64,000 nucleotides of DNA, taken from assembly GCA_020073305.1 (NCBI GenBank), contig JAIQFK010000003.1, forward strand, positions 62,001-126,000. The letters run 5' to 3'. The notes below the pieces were generated by a model that was not told the origin of the DNA, did no database searches, and worked only from the letters and a program-made list of their open reading frames with translations. The position numbers were made by a program, and so were the translations under genes. Source of the DNA: Terriglobia bacterium. Lineage in GTDB: Bacteria > Acidobacteriota > Terriglobia > Bryobacterales > Bryobacteraceae. This document shows, piece by piece, positions 55,423-63,939 of the stretch (its first letter is position 1; every line of letters starts with the position of its first letter).

Positions 55423-55424
55423 GC

Positions 55425-56039
55425 ATGCACCTGCTGCCTACCCCCGAAGAAGTGGTGCGCGTGCTGCGCGAAACCGGCGCGTTGCGTGACGGCCATTTCG
55501 AATATCCGAGCGGCCTGCATTCCAACGAATACCTGCAAGTGCCGCTGGCCATGCGCTACTATCAGCACGCGCGCGCGCTCAGCGTCGGACTGAGCCGGCT
55601 GTTGCGCGCCAATCCGGAGATTCGCGCGATGATCCCGGAACTCTCCATTGTGGCGCCCGCGACGGGCGGCCTGCCGGTAGCTTATGGAGTGTGCGAGGCG
55701 CTTCGCGCCAAACAGGTCTATTGGGCCGAGCACGAGGAAGAAAACGAACCCATGCGATTCCGGCAGTTTCTGGAGCAACATCCGGGTGAGCAGGTCGTGC
55801 TGGTGGACGATATTCTGCGCTCCGGCAGCAAGCTGGCGGAAATGAAGACCCTGCTCGAGTCGCGTGGCGCCACAGTGGCCGGCCTCGCCGTGGTCATCTA
55901 TCAGCCGACGCCCAACACCAGAAGCTTCGGGTCGCTGCCCCTGTATTATCTGGCCAAGCTCGAAGCCAGCTATTACGCCGATGCCGGACACTGCGACCTA
56001 TGCCGACGCGGGGTCAAGTTGGAAAAAGTTTGGGTGTAA
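55425..56039 (+). CDS. Phosphoribosyltransferase, PyrE-like
   Basis: A 204-residue type I PRTase. The N-terminal part reads LLPTPEEVVRVLRETGALRDGHFEYPSGLHSNEYLQVPLAM, as in orotate phosphoribosyltransferase. The PRPP loop is VVLVDDILRSGSKLAEM. The C-terminal CDLCRRG is unusual. Orotate PRTase (pyrE) makes OMP in pyrimidine synthesis; the gene is a PyrE homologue, but the divergent tail means the substrate is not certain. It starts 2 bases after the glycosylphosphotransferase gene, so they are likely co-transcribed. Confidence 0.82.
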   Translation: MHLLPTPEEVVRVLRETGALRDGHFEYPSGLHSNEYLQVPLAMRYYQHARALSVGLSRLLRANPEIRAMIPELSIVAPATGGLPVAYGVCEALRAKQVYWAEHEEENEPMRFRQFLEQHPGEQVVLVDDILRSGSKLAEMKTLLESRGATVAGLAVVIYQPTPNTRSFGSLPLYYLAKLEASYYADAGHCDLCRRGVKLEKVWV

Positions 56040-56099
56040 CGCGCATAACCGGCCGACCGTTCCTCGCGATGATCCGCGCGGGGCGGCATGGCCGCGCGA

Positions 56100-56489
56100 T
56101 CACTGCGATTGTGTCGCGCTCTGCTTTTCGCGGCTCAATTTCACTTTGCCGACGATCTCTCCCTCGTCCACCGCCCCCTTCATTTCGCCTTCCAGTTGAT
56201 CGTTCACCAGCGTCAGGGTCCACTTGAACGCACTGCTGGTCTCGGACGAGACGACTTCAAACGATACCTTCGTCCCCTCCACCTTGCCGTTGCGAATAGT
56301 GCCCTCATCCCCGCTACCCACGCGGCCGATCTTGCCGGACACCGCGTCTGACTTCTGGACGAGTTCAACCTGGATGGGAATGGTGGATCCGGAGTCTTCA
56401 ATATCGATGGTGCCGGTCCACTTTCCGGATACATCCGCGCCGCTCAGGGCCAGCGCCAGACATGGCAATAGCCAAAACGCTTTCTTCAT
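56100..56489 (-). CDS. Small exported beta-rich protein
   Basis: A 129-residue protein with a signal peptide (KKAFWLLPCLALALSGADVS) followed by GKWTGTIDIEDSGSTIPIQVELVQKSDAVSGKIG and further alternating strands, like a small lipocalin or beta-barrel. AAGGAAGG precedes the ATG. Similar proteins with this exported GxWxG start occur in acidobacteria without known function. It is convergent with the PRTase gene. Confidence 0.75.
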   Translation of the reverse strand: MKKAFWLLPCLALALSGADVSGKWTGTIDIEDSGSTIPIQVELVQKSDAVSGKIGRVGSGDEGTIRNGKVEGTKVSFEVVSSETSSAFKWTLTLVNDQLEGEMKGAVDEGEIVGKVKLSREKQSATQSQ

Positions 56490-56649
56490 TGCACAACCTT
56501 CCTTAGATTGAGGCAGACTCTGATCGGATTATCATACCCGAAGCGCATGCGGATCGCACAAGATCCCGTGCATTGCCTTCGCGCCCGGGCGTCAGTCGCA
56601 TTCAGTATAATGCTTCCTTGCTCAACATTTACATTGCGAGGACGACCAA

Positions 56650-57339
56650 ATGATTCGCTTGGTTACCGTGGTATGGATGGCGGGTGCGCTGATGGCGCAG
56701 ACTCCCGAGGCCCCTCAGGCAGCAGCGGCCAAACCGGCACGCGAAAACGGACTGTACGCTGTGATGACCACGTCGCAGGGCGTAATCACCCTGCGGCTGT
56801 TTGAAAAAGAGGCGCCCATCACCGTACGGAACTTCACCGGCCTGGTAAAAGGGACGAAGGACTTTCGCGATCCTAAGACCGGCCAGATGGTGAAGCGCCC
56901 GTTTTTCAACGGCGTCACATTTCACCGTGTGATTCCGGGCTTCATGATTCAGGGAGGTGACCCGACCGGGTCCGGGATGTACGACGCCGGCTACACCATT
57001 GCGGACGAGTTCGTGCCCACGCTCAAGTTCGACGTGACCGGCCGGCTCGCCATGGCGAATACCGGCGAACTTCACACCGGGAGCACGCAGTTCTTCATTA
57101 CGGATGGAACTCCTCAGCATCTGAACGGGCATCACACCATCTTTGGGCAGGTAATCGAAGGCCAGGACGTGGTCACCAAGATAGCCAACGTGCCCCGCGG
57201 TGCGAACGACAAGCCGAAAACGCCGGTGAAGATAATGAGCATCAAGCTGGAGCGCGAGGGCCCGGCACCGGCTCCTGCCGCGGGAGGCGCGAAGAAGACG
57301 GGCGCGGCCAAAAAGACAGCGCCTCCGGCAAAGAAGTAA
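56650..57339 (+). CDS. Exported cyclophilin-type peptidyl-prolyl isomerase
   Basis: A 229-residue protein with a signal peptide (LVTVVWMAGALMAQ) then a cyclophilin domain: MTTSQGVITLRLFEKEAPITVRNFTGL, VTFHRVIPGFMIQGGDPTGSG with the catalytic Arg and Phe, GRLAMANTGELHTGSTQFFITDGTPQHLNGHHTIFG, and VTKIANVP. It isomerises Xaa-Pro bonds of periplasmic proteins. The end is a Lys/Ala-rich tail (KKTGAAKKTAPPAKK). TATAAT at 56606-56611 leaves a leader with a GAGGACG site. It lies just upstream of the pqq operon. Confidence 0.93.
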   Translation: MIRLVTVVWMAGALMAQTPEAPQAAAAKPARENGLYAVMTTSQGVITLRLFEKEAPITVRNFTGLVKGTKDFRDPKTGQMVKRPFFNGVTFHRVIPGFMIQGGDPTGSGMYDAGYTIADEFVPTLKFDVTGRLAMANTGELHTGSTQFFITDGTPQHLNGHHTIFGQVIEGQDVVTKIANVPRGANDKPKTPVKIMSIKLEREGPAPAPAAGGAKKTGAAKKTAPPAKK

Positions 57340-57391
57340 CGGTCGGGTTCGCCGGGAACAGCCCGGATTTGCCTCAGGCTCGCGCTTCATA

Positions 57392-57397
57392 TACAAT
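57392..57397 (+). promoter_or_regulatory. -10-like TACAAT upstream of pqqA
   Basis: TACAAT at 57392-57397 precedes the pqqA ATG at 57433 by 35 bases. The leader holds GTGGAGAC as a ribosome site. It probably drives the pqq operon separately from the cyclophilin gene. Confidence 0.4.
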
Positions 57398-57432
57398 GGC
57401 CTTTTATCTAAACCAACGTGGAGACACGCACC

Positions 57433-57510
57433 ATGGAATGGACCACCCCGGATTTCGAAGAAGTTTGCTTGAGCTGCGAAATCAACACCTACGCTAACCC
57501 CGAGTACTAA
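57433..57510 (+). CDS. pqqA: PqqA precursor peptide
   Basis: A 25-codon gene starting MEWTTPDFEEV and ending EINTYANPEY. Glu16 and Tyr20, separated by I-N-T, are the residues that PqqE cross-links to form the PQQ skeleton, at the same numbers as in known PqqA peptides. The MxW start is also typical. It contains two Cys (C12, C15), which is unusual for PqqA. GTGGAGAC precedes the ATG. pqqB starts 9 bases after its stop. The peptide is a ribosomally made RiPP substrate held by PqqD. Confidence 0.93.
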   Translation: MEWTTPDFEEVCLSCEINTYANPEY

Positions 57511-57519
57511 CGGCCCGCG

Positions 57520-58443
57520 GTGCGGGTAAGAATCCTCGGATCCGCGGCCGGCGGCGGATTCCCACAGTGGAACTGCGCCTGTTCGAACTGCGCGCGGCTC
57601 CGGGAGGGCACACTGCGGGGCACGGCTCGCACGCAGGTGCAAGTCGCAGTTTCCGCGGACCATGCAAGCTGGTACCTGTTAAGCGCATCCCCCGATCTCC
57701 CCAGGCAGATTGAAGGTTTTCCGAAACTCCATCCCAGTTCAAAGTCTCGAGAAACGCCGATTGCGGCGCTGGTTCTGCCAGGCGCGGATCTCGACCAAAT
57801 GCTCGGCCTGATTCTGCTTCGCGAGTCGCAGCCACTGCGCGCGTACGCTACGCCATCGATCCGGAAGATTATCATGGAGAGCAACATCATTTTCGCCATG
57901 GTGAGGAAACAGATCTTGTGGGATGACGTGGTTCCCGGCCGCGAGTTCGAGCTGGCTTCGGTGAGCGGCATGAAGTCGGGCATCCGATGTCTTCCCTTCG
58001 CGCTCAGCGGCAACTACCCTTACTATGTCAGCAGCGAGCAAGCGTCATGTTTAGCGCCAGACGAAGCGCTGCTGGGGTTGAAGCTCCGGCCCGCATCCGG
58101 AGGCGGGACTCTGGTGTATATACCAGGAGCGCCATCGATGGAGGAATCCTGGCTCGAACATCTCGAGAATTGCGATCTGCTTCTGTTCGATGGCACGTTC
58201 TGGACGGACGATGAATTGATCCGGATTCAGGGCGGAGGCCGCACGGCGCGCCAGATGGGACACCTCCCGCTTTCCGGGCCTGGCGGGAGTCTTGAACGGC
58301 TGGCTGGTCTGAAGCGCCCGCGCAAGATCTACATTCACGTGAACAATACGAACCCCATCCTGGACGAAGACAGCGCCGAATATCAGCAGGTGCGGCAAGC
58401 CGGTTGGGAGGTGGCTCAGGACGGCATGGAGTTCGAGTTATGA
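57520..58443 (+). CDS. pqqB: PQQ biosynthesis protein PqqB
   Basis: A 307-residue metallo-beta-lactamase-fold protein. It opens with RILGSAAGGGFPQWNCACSNC, the PqqB signature with its zinc-site cysteines, followed by ALVLPGADLDQMLGLILLRE, GNYPYYVSSEQAS and RQMGHLPLSGPGG. PqqB is an iron-dependent hydroxylase acting on the Glu-Tyr intermediate. The usual lactamase HxHxDH site is altered in this family, as here. The GTG at 57520 is the start; its stop overlaps the pqqC start (ATGA). Confidence 0.95.
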   Translation: MRVRILGSAAGGGFPQWNCACSNCARLREGTLRGTARTQVQVAVSADHASWYLLSASPDLPRQIEGFPKLHPSSKSRETPIAALVLPGADLDQMLGLILLRESQPLRAYATPSIRKIIMESNIIFAMVRKQILWDDVVPGREFELASVSGMKSGIRCLPFALSGNYPYYVSSEQASCLAPDEALLGLKLRPASGGGTLVYIPGAPSMEESWLEHLENCDLLLFDGTFWTDDELIRIQGGGRTARQMGHLPLSGPGGSLERLAGLKRPRKIYIHVNNTNPILDEDSAEYQQVRQAGWEVAQDGMEFEL

Positions 58444-59177
58444 CGCCCTCCGAGCTGCTGGCTCCCGATGAACTGGCGGCGCGCCTTCGCGCGATCGGCG
58501 AGGAGCGTTACCACCACCGCCATCCTTTTCACCTGTTGATGCACGAAGGCAAACTGACGCGCGGCCAGCTCCAGGCGTGGGCGCTCAACCGGTTCTACTA
58601 CCAGAGCCAGATTCCCGTGAAAGATGCGCTGGTGCTTTCGCGCAGCAATGATCCGGAGTTTCGGAGGCTGTGGCGCAAACGCATAGTCGACCACGATGGC
58701 ACGGCTGCCGGTGACGGCGGCATCGAGCGCTGGGTGCGGCTGGCGGAGGCGACGGGCTTGAGCCGGGAGCGGGTGGAATCGGGCCGCGAGGTGCTGCCCG
58801 CGACTCGTTACGCCGTGAACGCGTATCTGGAGCTGGTATCGCGGAAGAGTTTCCTCGAGTCGGTGGCGTCTTCTCTCACTGAGATGTTCTCGCGCGACCT
58901 GATCGCGCTGCGCATGGACAGGCTGCGCCAGCACTATCCGTGGCTCGAACCGGGCCTCGCCTACTTCCAGGCGCGACTGACCCAGGGGCCCGAGGATGCC
59001 CGTTTTGCACTGGATTGGGTGACGCGGCACGCACGCACGCGGGCCGAGCAGGAGCTGGCCATGGACGCGCTGCGCGCCAAGTGTGACATCCTCTGGGCGC
59101 AACTCGACGCCTTGTATTTCGCGTATGTGACACCGGGCTGGCCTCCGCCCGGCGCGTTTCGCATGGAGGGCCAGTGA
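58440..59177 (+). CDS. pqqC: Pyrroloquinoline-quinone synthase PqqC
   Basis: A 245-residue all-helical oxidase of the TenA/PqqC fold. RYHHRHPFHLLMHEGKLTRGQLQAWALNRFYYQSQIPVKDAL gives the His-rich active site of PqqC. RIVDHDGT, and LTEMFSRDLIALRMDRLRQHYPWLEPGLAYFQARLTQGPEDA follow. PqqC performs the last ring closure and eight-electron oxidation with O2, without cofactor. The ATG at 58440 overlaps the pqqB stop; an in-frame GTG lies 36 bases upstream inside pqqB and is unlikely. The end overlaps pqqD. Confidence 0.95.
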   Translation: MTPSELLAPDELAARLRAIGEERYHHRHPFHLLMHEGKLTRGQLQAWALNRFYYQSQIPVKDALVLSRSNDPEFRRLWRKRIVDHDGTAAGDGGIERWVRLAEATGLSRERVESGREVLPATRYAVNAYLELVSRKSFLESVASSLTEMFSRDLIALRMDRLRQHYPWLEPGLAYFQARLTQGPEDARFALDWVTRHARTRAEQELAMDALRAKCDILWAQLDALYFAYVTPGWPPPGAFRMEGQ

Positions 59178-59452
59178 GCGAACTCACGGGCGCCAGCCAG
59201 CCCAAGCTGCGGCCCGGCTGCCGGCTGCGCGAATCCGCAGGGGAAAGTGACATGCTGCTGATCCCGGAGGGCGCGCTGCGCCTTGCCGGGACGGGCCGCA
59301 AGATCGTGGAGCGGTGCGACGGCCAGCACACGCTCGACGACATTGTCCGGGAACTCAAAGCGGAGTACCCGTCGATGGAGCCGAGCCGCATCGAAACGGA
59401 AGTGACCACGTTTCTCGAGCGGCTGCACCAGAAGCGCGTTATCGATTTCTGA
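59174..59452 (+). CDS. pqqD: PqqA-binding chaperone PqqD
   Basis: A 92-residue winged-helix RiPP recognition element. KLRPGCRLRESAGESDMLLIPEGALRLAGTGRKIVERCDGQHTLDDIVREL contains the beta-strand and helix surface that binds PqqA and presents it to PqqE. It starts with GTG overlapping the pqqC stop, and pqqE starts 2 bases after its stop. Stoichiometric synthesis with PqqE is therefore likely. Confidence 0.95.
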   Translation: MSELTGASQPKLRPGCRLRESAGESDMLLIPEGALRLAGTGRKIVERCDGQHTLDDIVRELKAEYPSMEPSRIETEVTTFLERLHQKRVIDF

Positions 59453-59454
59453 TC

Positions 59455-60546
59455 ATGACGCCGCTGTCCCTGATTGCCGAGATCACGCACCGTTGCCCGC
59501 TGCACTGCGTGTATTGTTCGAATCCGCTGGAAATGCAGGCGAGGGAGCGCGAACTGCCCACCGGGAGCTGGGTTGAAACCTTTCGGGCGGCGGGCGCACT
59601 GGGCGTCCTGCAACTGCATCTCACCGGCGGAGAGCCGCTGGCGCGAGCGGACGTGGCCGAGCTGGTGGCCGCGGGCCGCGAGGCAGGGCTCTACGTGAAC
59701 CTGATCACCTCGGGAATCGGACTCTCGCCGGACCGTCTCGAGGCGCTCACGGAAGCGGGCCTCGACCACATCCAGTTGAGCTTTCAGGATTCCGAAGCGG
59801 ACGAGGCCAACCGGATCGCCGGCACCCGCGCGCACGCCTACAAAATCGAACTGGCGCGCCGGATCAAGGGGCATCGCGTGGCCTTCACGGTCAACATGGT
59901 GGTGCACCGGCGAAATCTGGAACGCCTGGAACCAATGATCGCGCTTGCGGAAGAACTGGACGCCGATCGCCTGGAGATCGCACATGTTCAGTATTACGGC
60001 TGGGCGCTTCGCAATCGCGATGCGCTGCTCCCCACGCGCGCTCAATGGGAACGGTCGCTCGCAATCATAACGGCGGCGCGCGAGCGGCTAAGTGGCCGGA
60101 TGCGGGTCGACTTCGTGGGCCCCGACTATTACGCCAGGTATCCCAAAGCCTGCATGGGTGGCTGGGGCCGCAGCGTGATACTGATTGATCCCGCGGGCCG
60201 CGCGATGCCGTGCCATGCCGCCGGCGCGATTCCGGGGTTGGAGTTCGACAACGTTCAAGAGCGAAGCTTGCGCTGGATCTGGGAAGAATCCACGGCATTC
60301 CGGAAATTCCGCGGCGAGGACTGGATGCCCGAGCCGTGCCGCAGTTGCGACCGGCGGACGCAAGACTTCGGCGGCTGCCGCTGCCAGGCGATGCTGTTGA
60401 CCGGCGACGCCTCGGCAACGGATCCCGTGTGCACGCTGGCGCCCAAGCACGACCTGGTGGAGAAGGTGATCGGACAAAGGGACTCGCTACCGGAGGTTGA
60501 TGCGAACTGGGTGTACCGCATCGATCCGGTGAGCGCGGCCGGGTGA
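59455..60546 (+). CDS. pqqE: PqqA peptide cyclase PqqE (radical SAM, SPASM)
   Basis: A 363-residue radical SAM enzyme. CPLHCVYC gives C14, C18 and C21 for the SAM cluster, with LTGGEPLARADVAELV after it. The C-terminal SPASM part has CMGGWGRSVILIDPAGRAMPCHAA and CRSCDRRTQDFGGCRCQA for two auxiliary clusters. It forms the C-C bond between Glu16 and Tyr20 of PqqA. The ATG at 59455 gives the normal N-terminus. No pqqF-type protease follows, so peptide cleavage must be done elsewhere. DUF58 is convergent 5 bases away. Confidence 0.95.
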   Translation: MTPLSLIAEITHRCPLHCVYCSNPLEMQARERELPTGSWVETFRAAGALGVLQLHLTGGEPLARADVAELVAAGREAGLYVNLITSGIGLSPDRLEALTEAGLDHIQLSFQDSEADEANRIAGTRAHAYKIELARRIKGHRVAFTVNMVVHRRNLERLEPMIALAEELDADRLEIAHVQYYGWALRNRDALLPTRAQWERSLAIITAARERLSGRMRVDFVGPDYYARYPKACMGGWGRSVILIDPAGRAMPCHAAGAIPGLEFDNVQERSLRWIWEESTAFRKFRGEDWMPEPCRSCDRRTQDFGGCRCQAMLLTGDASATDPVCTLAPKHDLVEKVIGQRDSLPEVDANWVYRIDPVSAAG

Positions 60547-60551
60547 GGTCC

Positions 60552-61676
60552 CTACTGCAGCGGTCTCAAGCCCGAACCATCGAACGCTTCAGGTGCGAGC
60601 AAATGCGCGGGGGCCCATCCGAGATCGCGAAAACGTAGCGGCGACGCAGTGAGCACAATCTGAAAACTGCTGGCGTCGGCTGGAGCTTCCTCAGGCTTGC
60701 CCGCCTGGGGGAAGACCAACGCCAGGTACTTGAGAATTGCGTAGACGTCGCCTTCCTCCGGAACCCGGATGTCAAATTGTTGCGAGCGGAATCGGATCCC
60801 GGCGCCCATTTGCCAGAGGCTCCACGTCAGGAACGCGCAGCATTCGATAGCGTGCTCGAACCAGTCTTCCAGCTCGTGGGGAACATCGCGGTCGAGAAAG
60901 ATCTCCACCGACGGCTCCTGTTCGCGCGCGAACTCGCGGACTTGCAGATCTCCCGTATGCGCCGAGGCTTTCCAATCGAGGTGGCGCGCGCTCTCGAACG
61001 CCTCGTACGGCCGGATGCGATAGAAATCGCGGCCGAGGCCAACGATGTGCGTTTCGATTTCCCCGACAATGGCCGTAAGCAGCTCCGCGAAGCCGGGCTG
61101 CGGCGCGATCGACGGGTACACCACGACCTCGCGAAGCAGCGTCACACGCGCGCTCTTGTCCAGGAAGCCGAAAGGAAAGCGTGTGGTAAACACGAAGCTG
61201 TTCTGGCGGTGGGCGCCGCGACGCATGAAGCAGACATCCACGCTCTCCTCCAGCACGGCGCCGCCGGGGATCACCGGAAAATAGATGGGCGCGGTAAGAA
61301 TCGCGGGATGCTCACCCGGTCCCGCAAGGTTTGCCGGCAGTTCGGGCACTCCCATCACGCGGATGGAAAACGACGGCATCCAGTGCTTCAGATTCCGGAC
61401 GTAGAGTTTGGCGCGTGCGGCGCGCCCGGCTGAGATGTGCTCGGGAAGAAGAAGGTCGAGTTCCAGGCCTGCCAGGCAGAGCCGGCTGATGAAGCCGGAA
61501 ACCAAGAGGGTGGAGAACATGGTCGCCAGGATCAGGAAAAGAAGGTTGTTGGCAGAGGCCCCCGCCGCCGCCGCCACCAGAAGGATGGCGAAACAGAAAA
61601 GCAGCCCGCCGCGCGTAATCCGATAGCGGATCCGGCGGCGCACGGCGGCGCGAAGCTGGTTGAGGCGCTTGCGCAT
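60552..61676 (-). CDS. DUF58-domain membrane protein
   Basis: A 374-residue protein with two N-terminal helices (RGGLLFCFAILLVAAAAG and NNLLFLILATMFSTLLVSGF) and a soluble domain holding RIRPYEAFESARHLDWKASAHTGDLQVREF, the DUF58 signature, and EQEPSVEIFLDRDV, a VWA-like metal-site strand. DUF58 genes usually sit beside a MoxR AAA ATPase and a transglutaminase gene; neither is here. The ATG at 61676 is used because the frame upstream is Pro-rich and crosses the REP pair. Role unknown. Confidence 0.85.
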   Translation of the reverse strand: MRKRLNQLRAAVRRRIRYRITRGGLLFCFAILLVAAAAGASANNLLFLILATMFSTLLVSGFISRLCLAGLELDLLLPEHISAGRAARAKLYVRNLKHWMPSFSIRVMGVPELPANLAGPGEHPAILTAPIYFPVIPGGAVLEESVDVCFMRRGAHRQNSFVFTTRFPFGFLDKSARVTLLREVVVYPSIAPQPGFAELLTAIVGEIETHIVGLGRDFYRIRPYEAFESARHLDWKASAHTGDLQVREFAREQEPSVEIFLDRDVPHELEDWFEHAIECCAFLTWSLWQMGAGIRFRSQQFDIRVPEEGDVYAILKYLALVFPQAGKPEEAPADASSFQIVLTASPLRFRDLGWAPAHLLAPEAFDGSGLRPLQ

Positions 61677-61734
61677 GGAGAAGGAGCGGCAGGAAGGCGT
61701 GAAAAAATCGATCCGCTCCCGCTGTGGGAACAGA

Positions 61735-61794
61735 CCGGGCCGAGCATGCTCGGCCCCTACAACAACTGACGTAGGGTCGGGCACGCCCGACCGG
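61735..61794. repeat. Inverted REP pair (BIME-like) with GTAG heads
   Basis: A 20-base perfect palindrome GGGCCGAGCATGCTCGGCCC (61737-61756) is followed by CTAC (61757-61760), then GTAG (61771-61774) and the hairpin GGTCGGGC-AC-GCCCGACC (61775-61792). Each hairpin is preceded on its own strand by GTAG, the hallmark head of REP units moved by RAYT (TnpA-REP) transposases. The two units lie in opposite orientation 10 bases apart. Confidence 0.8.
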
Positions 61795-61892
61795 TTCACA
61801 CCTTCCTGCTCACCGCTTGTACTGTTGTGTCATATTGTCGAGTGCGTCGCAATCGCTCTGGTCCACCCCTGCGTTACAATCGACGAATCCAA

Positions 61893-62900
61893 ATGGGTAT
61901 TGGCGTTTCGACCAAGGATCTGCGAAAAATTTATACTTCGCCGCCGCCAATGGCAGGTCCGGCTGCGCGTGGCCGTATGATGGGCCGCAAGGAGAGAAAG
62001 AAGTTCGAGATCGTCGCCCTGGACGGAGTTTCGCTCGAGATCTCGCCGGGCGAGGTCTTTGGCCTCTTGGGACCGAACGGAGCGGGCAAGTCGACCACCA
62101 TCGGAATCCTGACGACGCGCGTGCGGCCCACGGGCGGCGAGGCAAGGATCGGCCAGTTCGACGTTTGGCGGCAGCAGGTGGAGGCCAAGCGGCTGATCGG
62201 TGTCGTGCAGCAGCGGCCGAATCTCGATTTCGCGTTGACAGCGCGCGAAATTCTGACGTTCCACGGCGCGTACTACGGCCTCCCGTCCGCGGAGCGCTCG
62301 CACCGCGCTGCGGAACTGCTCGATAAATTCCAACTCACCGAGCGAGCCAACGACGTGGCGCGCAATTTCTCCGGCGGCATGATGCAGCGGCTTTCGATTG
62401 CGCGGGCCATGATGCATGATCCGCAAGTGCTGTTTCTCGATGAGCCCAGCACCGGGCTCGATCCGCAAACCCGGCTGCTGCTTTGGGAGATCGTACGGGA
62501 GTACAACCGCATCGGGAAGACCATTCTGCTGACCACACACAACATGGAGGAAGCGGATGCTCTCTGCCACCGCATCGCCATCATCGATCATGGCCGCGTC
62601 ATCGCCCTGGACGCTCCGGCGGCGTTGAAGGCTTCGATCCCCGGCGGGTACCTGTTGCGGCTGCACGTCAGCCGGAGTACGACGGAACTGGTGGCGCGAC
62701 TCGAAGCTATGGCGGGTGTGAGAGAAGCCCGGCAAAACGGCGACCGCATCGACCTGTATGCGGATCGCGGCGGGCCGCTGATCGGGCCGATTGCCGCGGC
62801 GGTCGCGGAATCGGGCACGGAGCTTTACGATGTCCATATCTCCGAGCCGAGTCTTGAGAATCTGTTCCTGCATCACACCGGACGGAGCCTGCGCCAATGA
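61893..62900 (+). CDS. ABC-2-type transporter ATPase
   Basis: A 335-residue ABC ATPase. Walker A GPNGAGKST, Q-loop VVQQRPNLDF, signature NFSGGMMQRLSIARAMMHDP, Walker B VLFLDEPSTGLDP and the switch His in LTTHNMEEAD are all present. The DrrA/NodI-type C-terminal extension has YLLRLHVSRSTTELVARLEAM and EPSLENLFLHHTGRSL. An unusual N-terminal insert of about 30 residues precedes KFEIVALDGVS. The ATG at 61893 is 12 bases after TACAAT. The permease gene overlaps the stop by 4 bases. Confidence 0.93.
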   Translation: MGIGVSTKDLRKIYTSPPPMAGPAARGRMMGRKERKKFEIVALDGVSLEISPGEVFGLLGPNGAGKSTTIGILTTRVRPTGGEARIGQFDVWRQQVEAKRLIGVVQQRPNLDFALTAREILTFHGAYYGLPSAERSHRAAELLDKFQLTERANDVARNFSGGMMQRLSIARAMMHDPQVLFLDEPSTGLDPQTRLLLWEIVREYNRIGKTILLTTHNMEEADALCHRIAIIDHGRVIALDAPAALKASIPGGYLLRLHVSRSTTELVARLEAMAGVREARQNGDRIDLYADRGGPLIGPIAAAVAESGTELYDVHISEPSLENLFLHHTGRSLRQ

Positions 62901-63667
62901 ACTGGAAGACCTTTTTCGCGATGCTGGCGCGCGATGCGCATGTGGCGCGTCGCAACCTGGTTGCGCTGTTGCTGCAGACCATGCTGCAGCCTCTCCTGTT
63001 CGTGTTTATCTTCGGCCGCGTGATGACGTCGAGCGGTTTGATGCCCGAGAACTACAAGTCCATGCTGTTGCCCGGCATTATCGGGATGAGCATGGTGTTC
63101 ACGGGCATTCAGGCGGTGGCCATGCCGCTGATCGCCGAGTTTCAGTTTACCCACGAAATTGAAGACCGCCTGCTGGCGCCGATGCGCATCGAGTGGCTGG
63201 CCGTGGAGAAGGTGCTGGCGGGGATGCTGCAGGCCCTGGTGGCCGGCGGATTTGTGGTGCCGGCGTCGTGGCTGCTGTTGGGGAAGGGAGTTGCGCTCAG
63301 CCTCAATCAGCCGCTGCTGTTCGCCGGCGTTCTCGTTCTGGTGGCGCTGTTCGCCTCTGCCGGCGGACTCACGTTGGGATGCAGCGTGAATCAGACGCAA
63401 ATCGGATTGATGTTCAGTCTGCTGCTGGCGCCGATGATCTCGTTCGGATGCATCTATTATCCTTGGAGCGCACTGAGCGCTTTTCCCGTGATTCAGAAGC
63501 TGGTGCTTTTGAATCCCCTGGTGTATGCGAGCGAAGGATTGCGCGCGACACTCGCGCCACAATACGGCCACATTCCGCTGGCTGTCGTGATGGGAGCGCT
63601 GCTGGCGATCGACGCCGCGTTGATCGCCGCGGGACTGAGGCAGTTTTACCAGAAGGCGGTGAGCTGA
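62897..63667 (+). CDS. ABC-2-type transporter permease
   Basis: A 256-residue membrane protein with six hydrophobic segments (beginning near residues 21, 50, 107, 140, 170 and 225), of the NodJ/DrrB class. MLLPGIIGMSMVFTGIQAVAMPLIAEFQFTHEIEDRLLAPMRIEWLAVEKV and LNPLVYASEGLRATL are typical. It pairs with the ATPase just upstream, with which it shares ATGA, and probably exports a lipid, polysaccharide or drug-like molecule. The cargo cannot be inferred. Confidence 0.92.
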   Translation: MNWKTFFAMLARDAHVARRNLVALLLQTMLQPLLFVFIFGRVMTSSGLMPENYKSMLLPGIIGMSMVFTGIQAVAMPLIAEFQFTHEIEDRLLAPMRIEWLAVEKVLAGMLQALVAGGFVVPASWLLLGKGVALSLNQPLLFAGVLVLVALFASAGGLTLGCSVNQTQIGLMFSLLLAPMISFGCIYYPWSALSAFPVIQKLVLLNPLVYASEGLRATLAPQYGHIPLAVVMGALLAIDAALIAAGLRQFYQKAVS

Positions 63668-63702
63668 AGCGCGGGAGCAGGCAGGCGGGCGAATGAAACA
63701 GG

Positions 63703-63939
63703 CTACTTGCTTTTTTCCAGGCGGAACCGGGCCTCGGCCTTCTCTAGCTCACGCCAGGCCTTTTTCACCGCTTCGATCTTCTTCAGGTCCAGGGTTCCAT
63801 CGTTGTAGGAATCGGCAAAGTCATTCAGCGATTTCGTCAGACGATTGAAGCGGGTGGCGAATTGATAGCGTTGGCATGCCACTTCCGGTGTAGGCTGCGC
63901 ACTTTCCGGAAGGGACGCAGCATCGACGACTGGCGGCAT
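63703..63939 (-). CDS. Small helical protein, unknown, start uncertain
   Basis: From the ATG at 63939 this gives 78 residues, mostly one charged helical hairpin: YQFATRFNRLTKSLNDFADSYNDGTLDLKKIEAVKKAWRELEKAEARF. The frame is open to a GTG at 63987. The pattern looks genuine, being conserved-like and amphipathic, but I do not recognise the family. It is convergent with the ABC permease gene. Confidence 0.5.
   Translation of the reverse strand: MPPVVDAASLPESAQPTPEVACQRYQFATRFNRLTKSLNDFADSYNDGTLDLKKIEAVKKAWRELEKAEARFRLEKSK

Noticed and set aside
61737-61792. A rho-independent terminator for the DUF58 or ABC genes
   Set aside because: The hairpins are upstream of both genes, lack T tracts, and carry GTAG heads, so a REP pair is a better reading.
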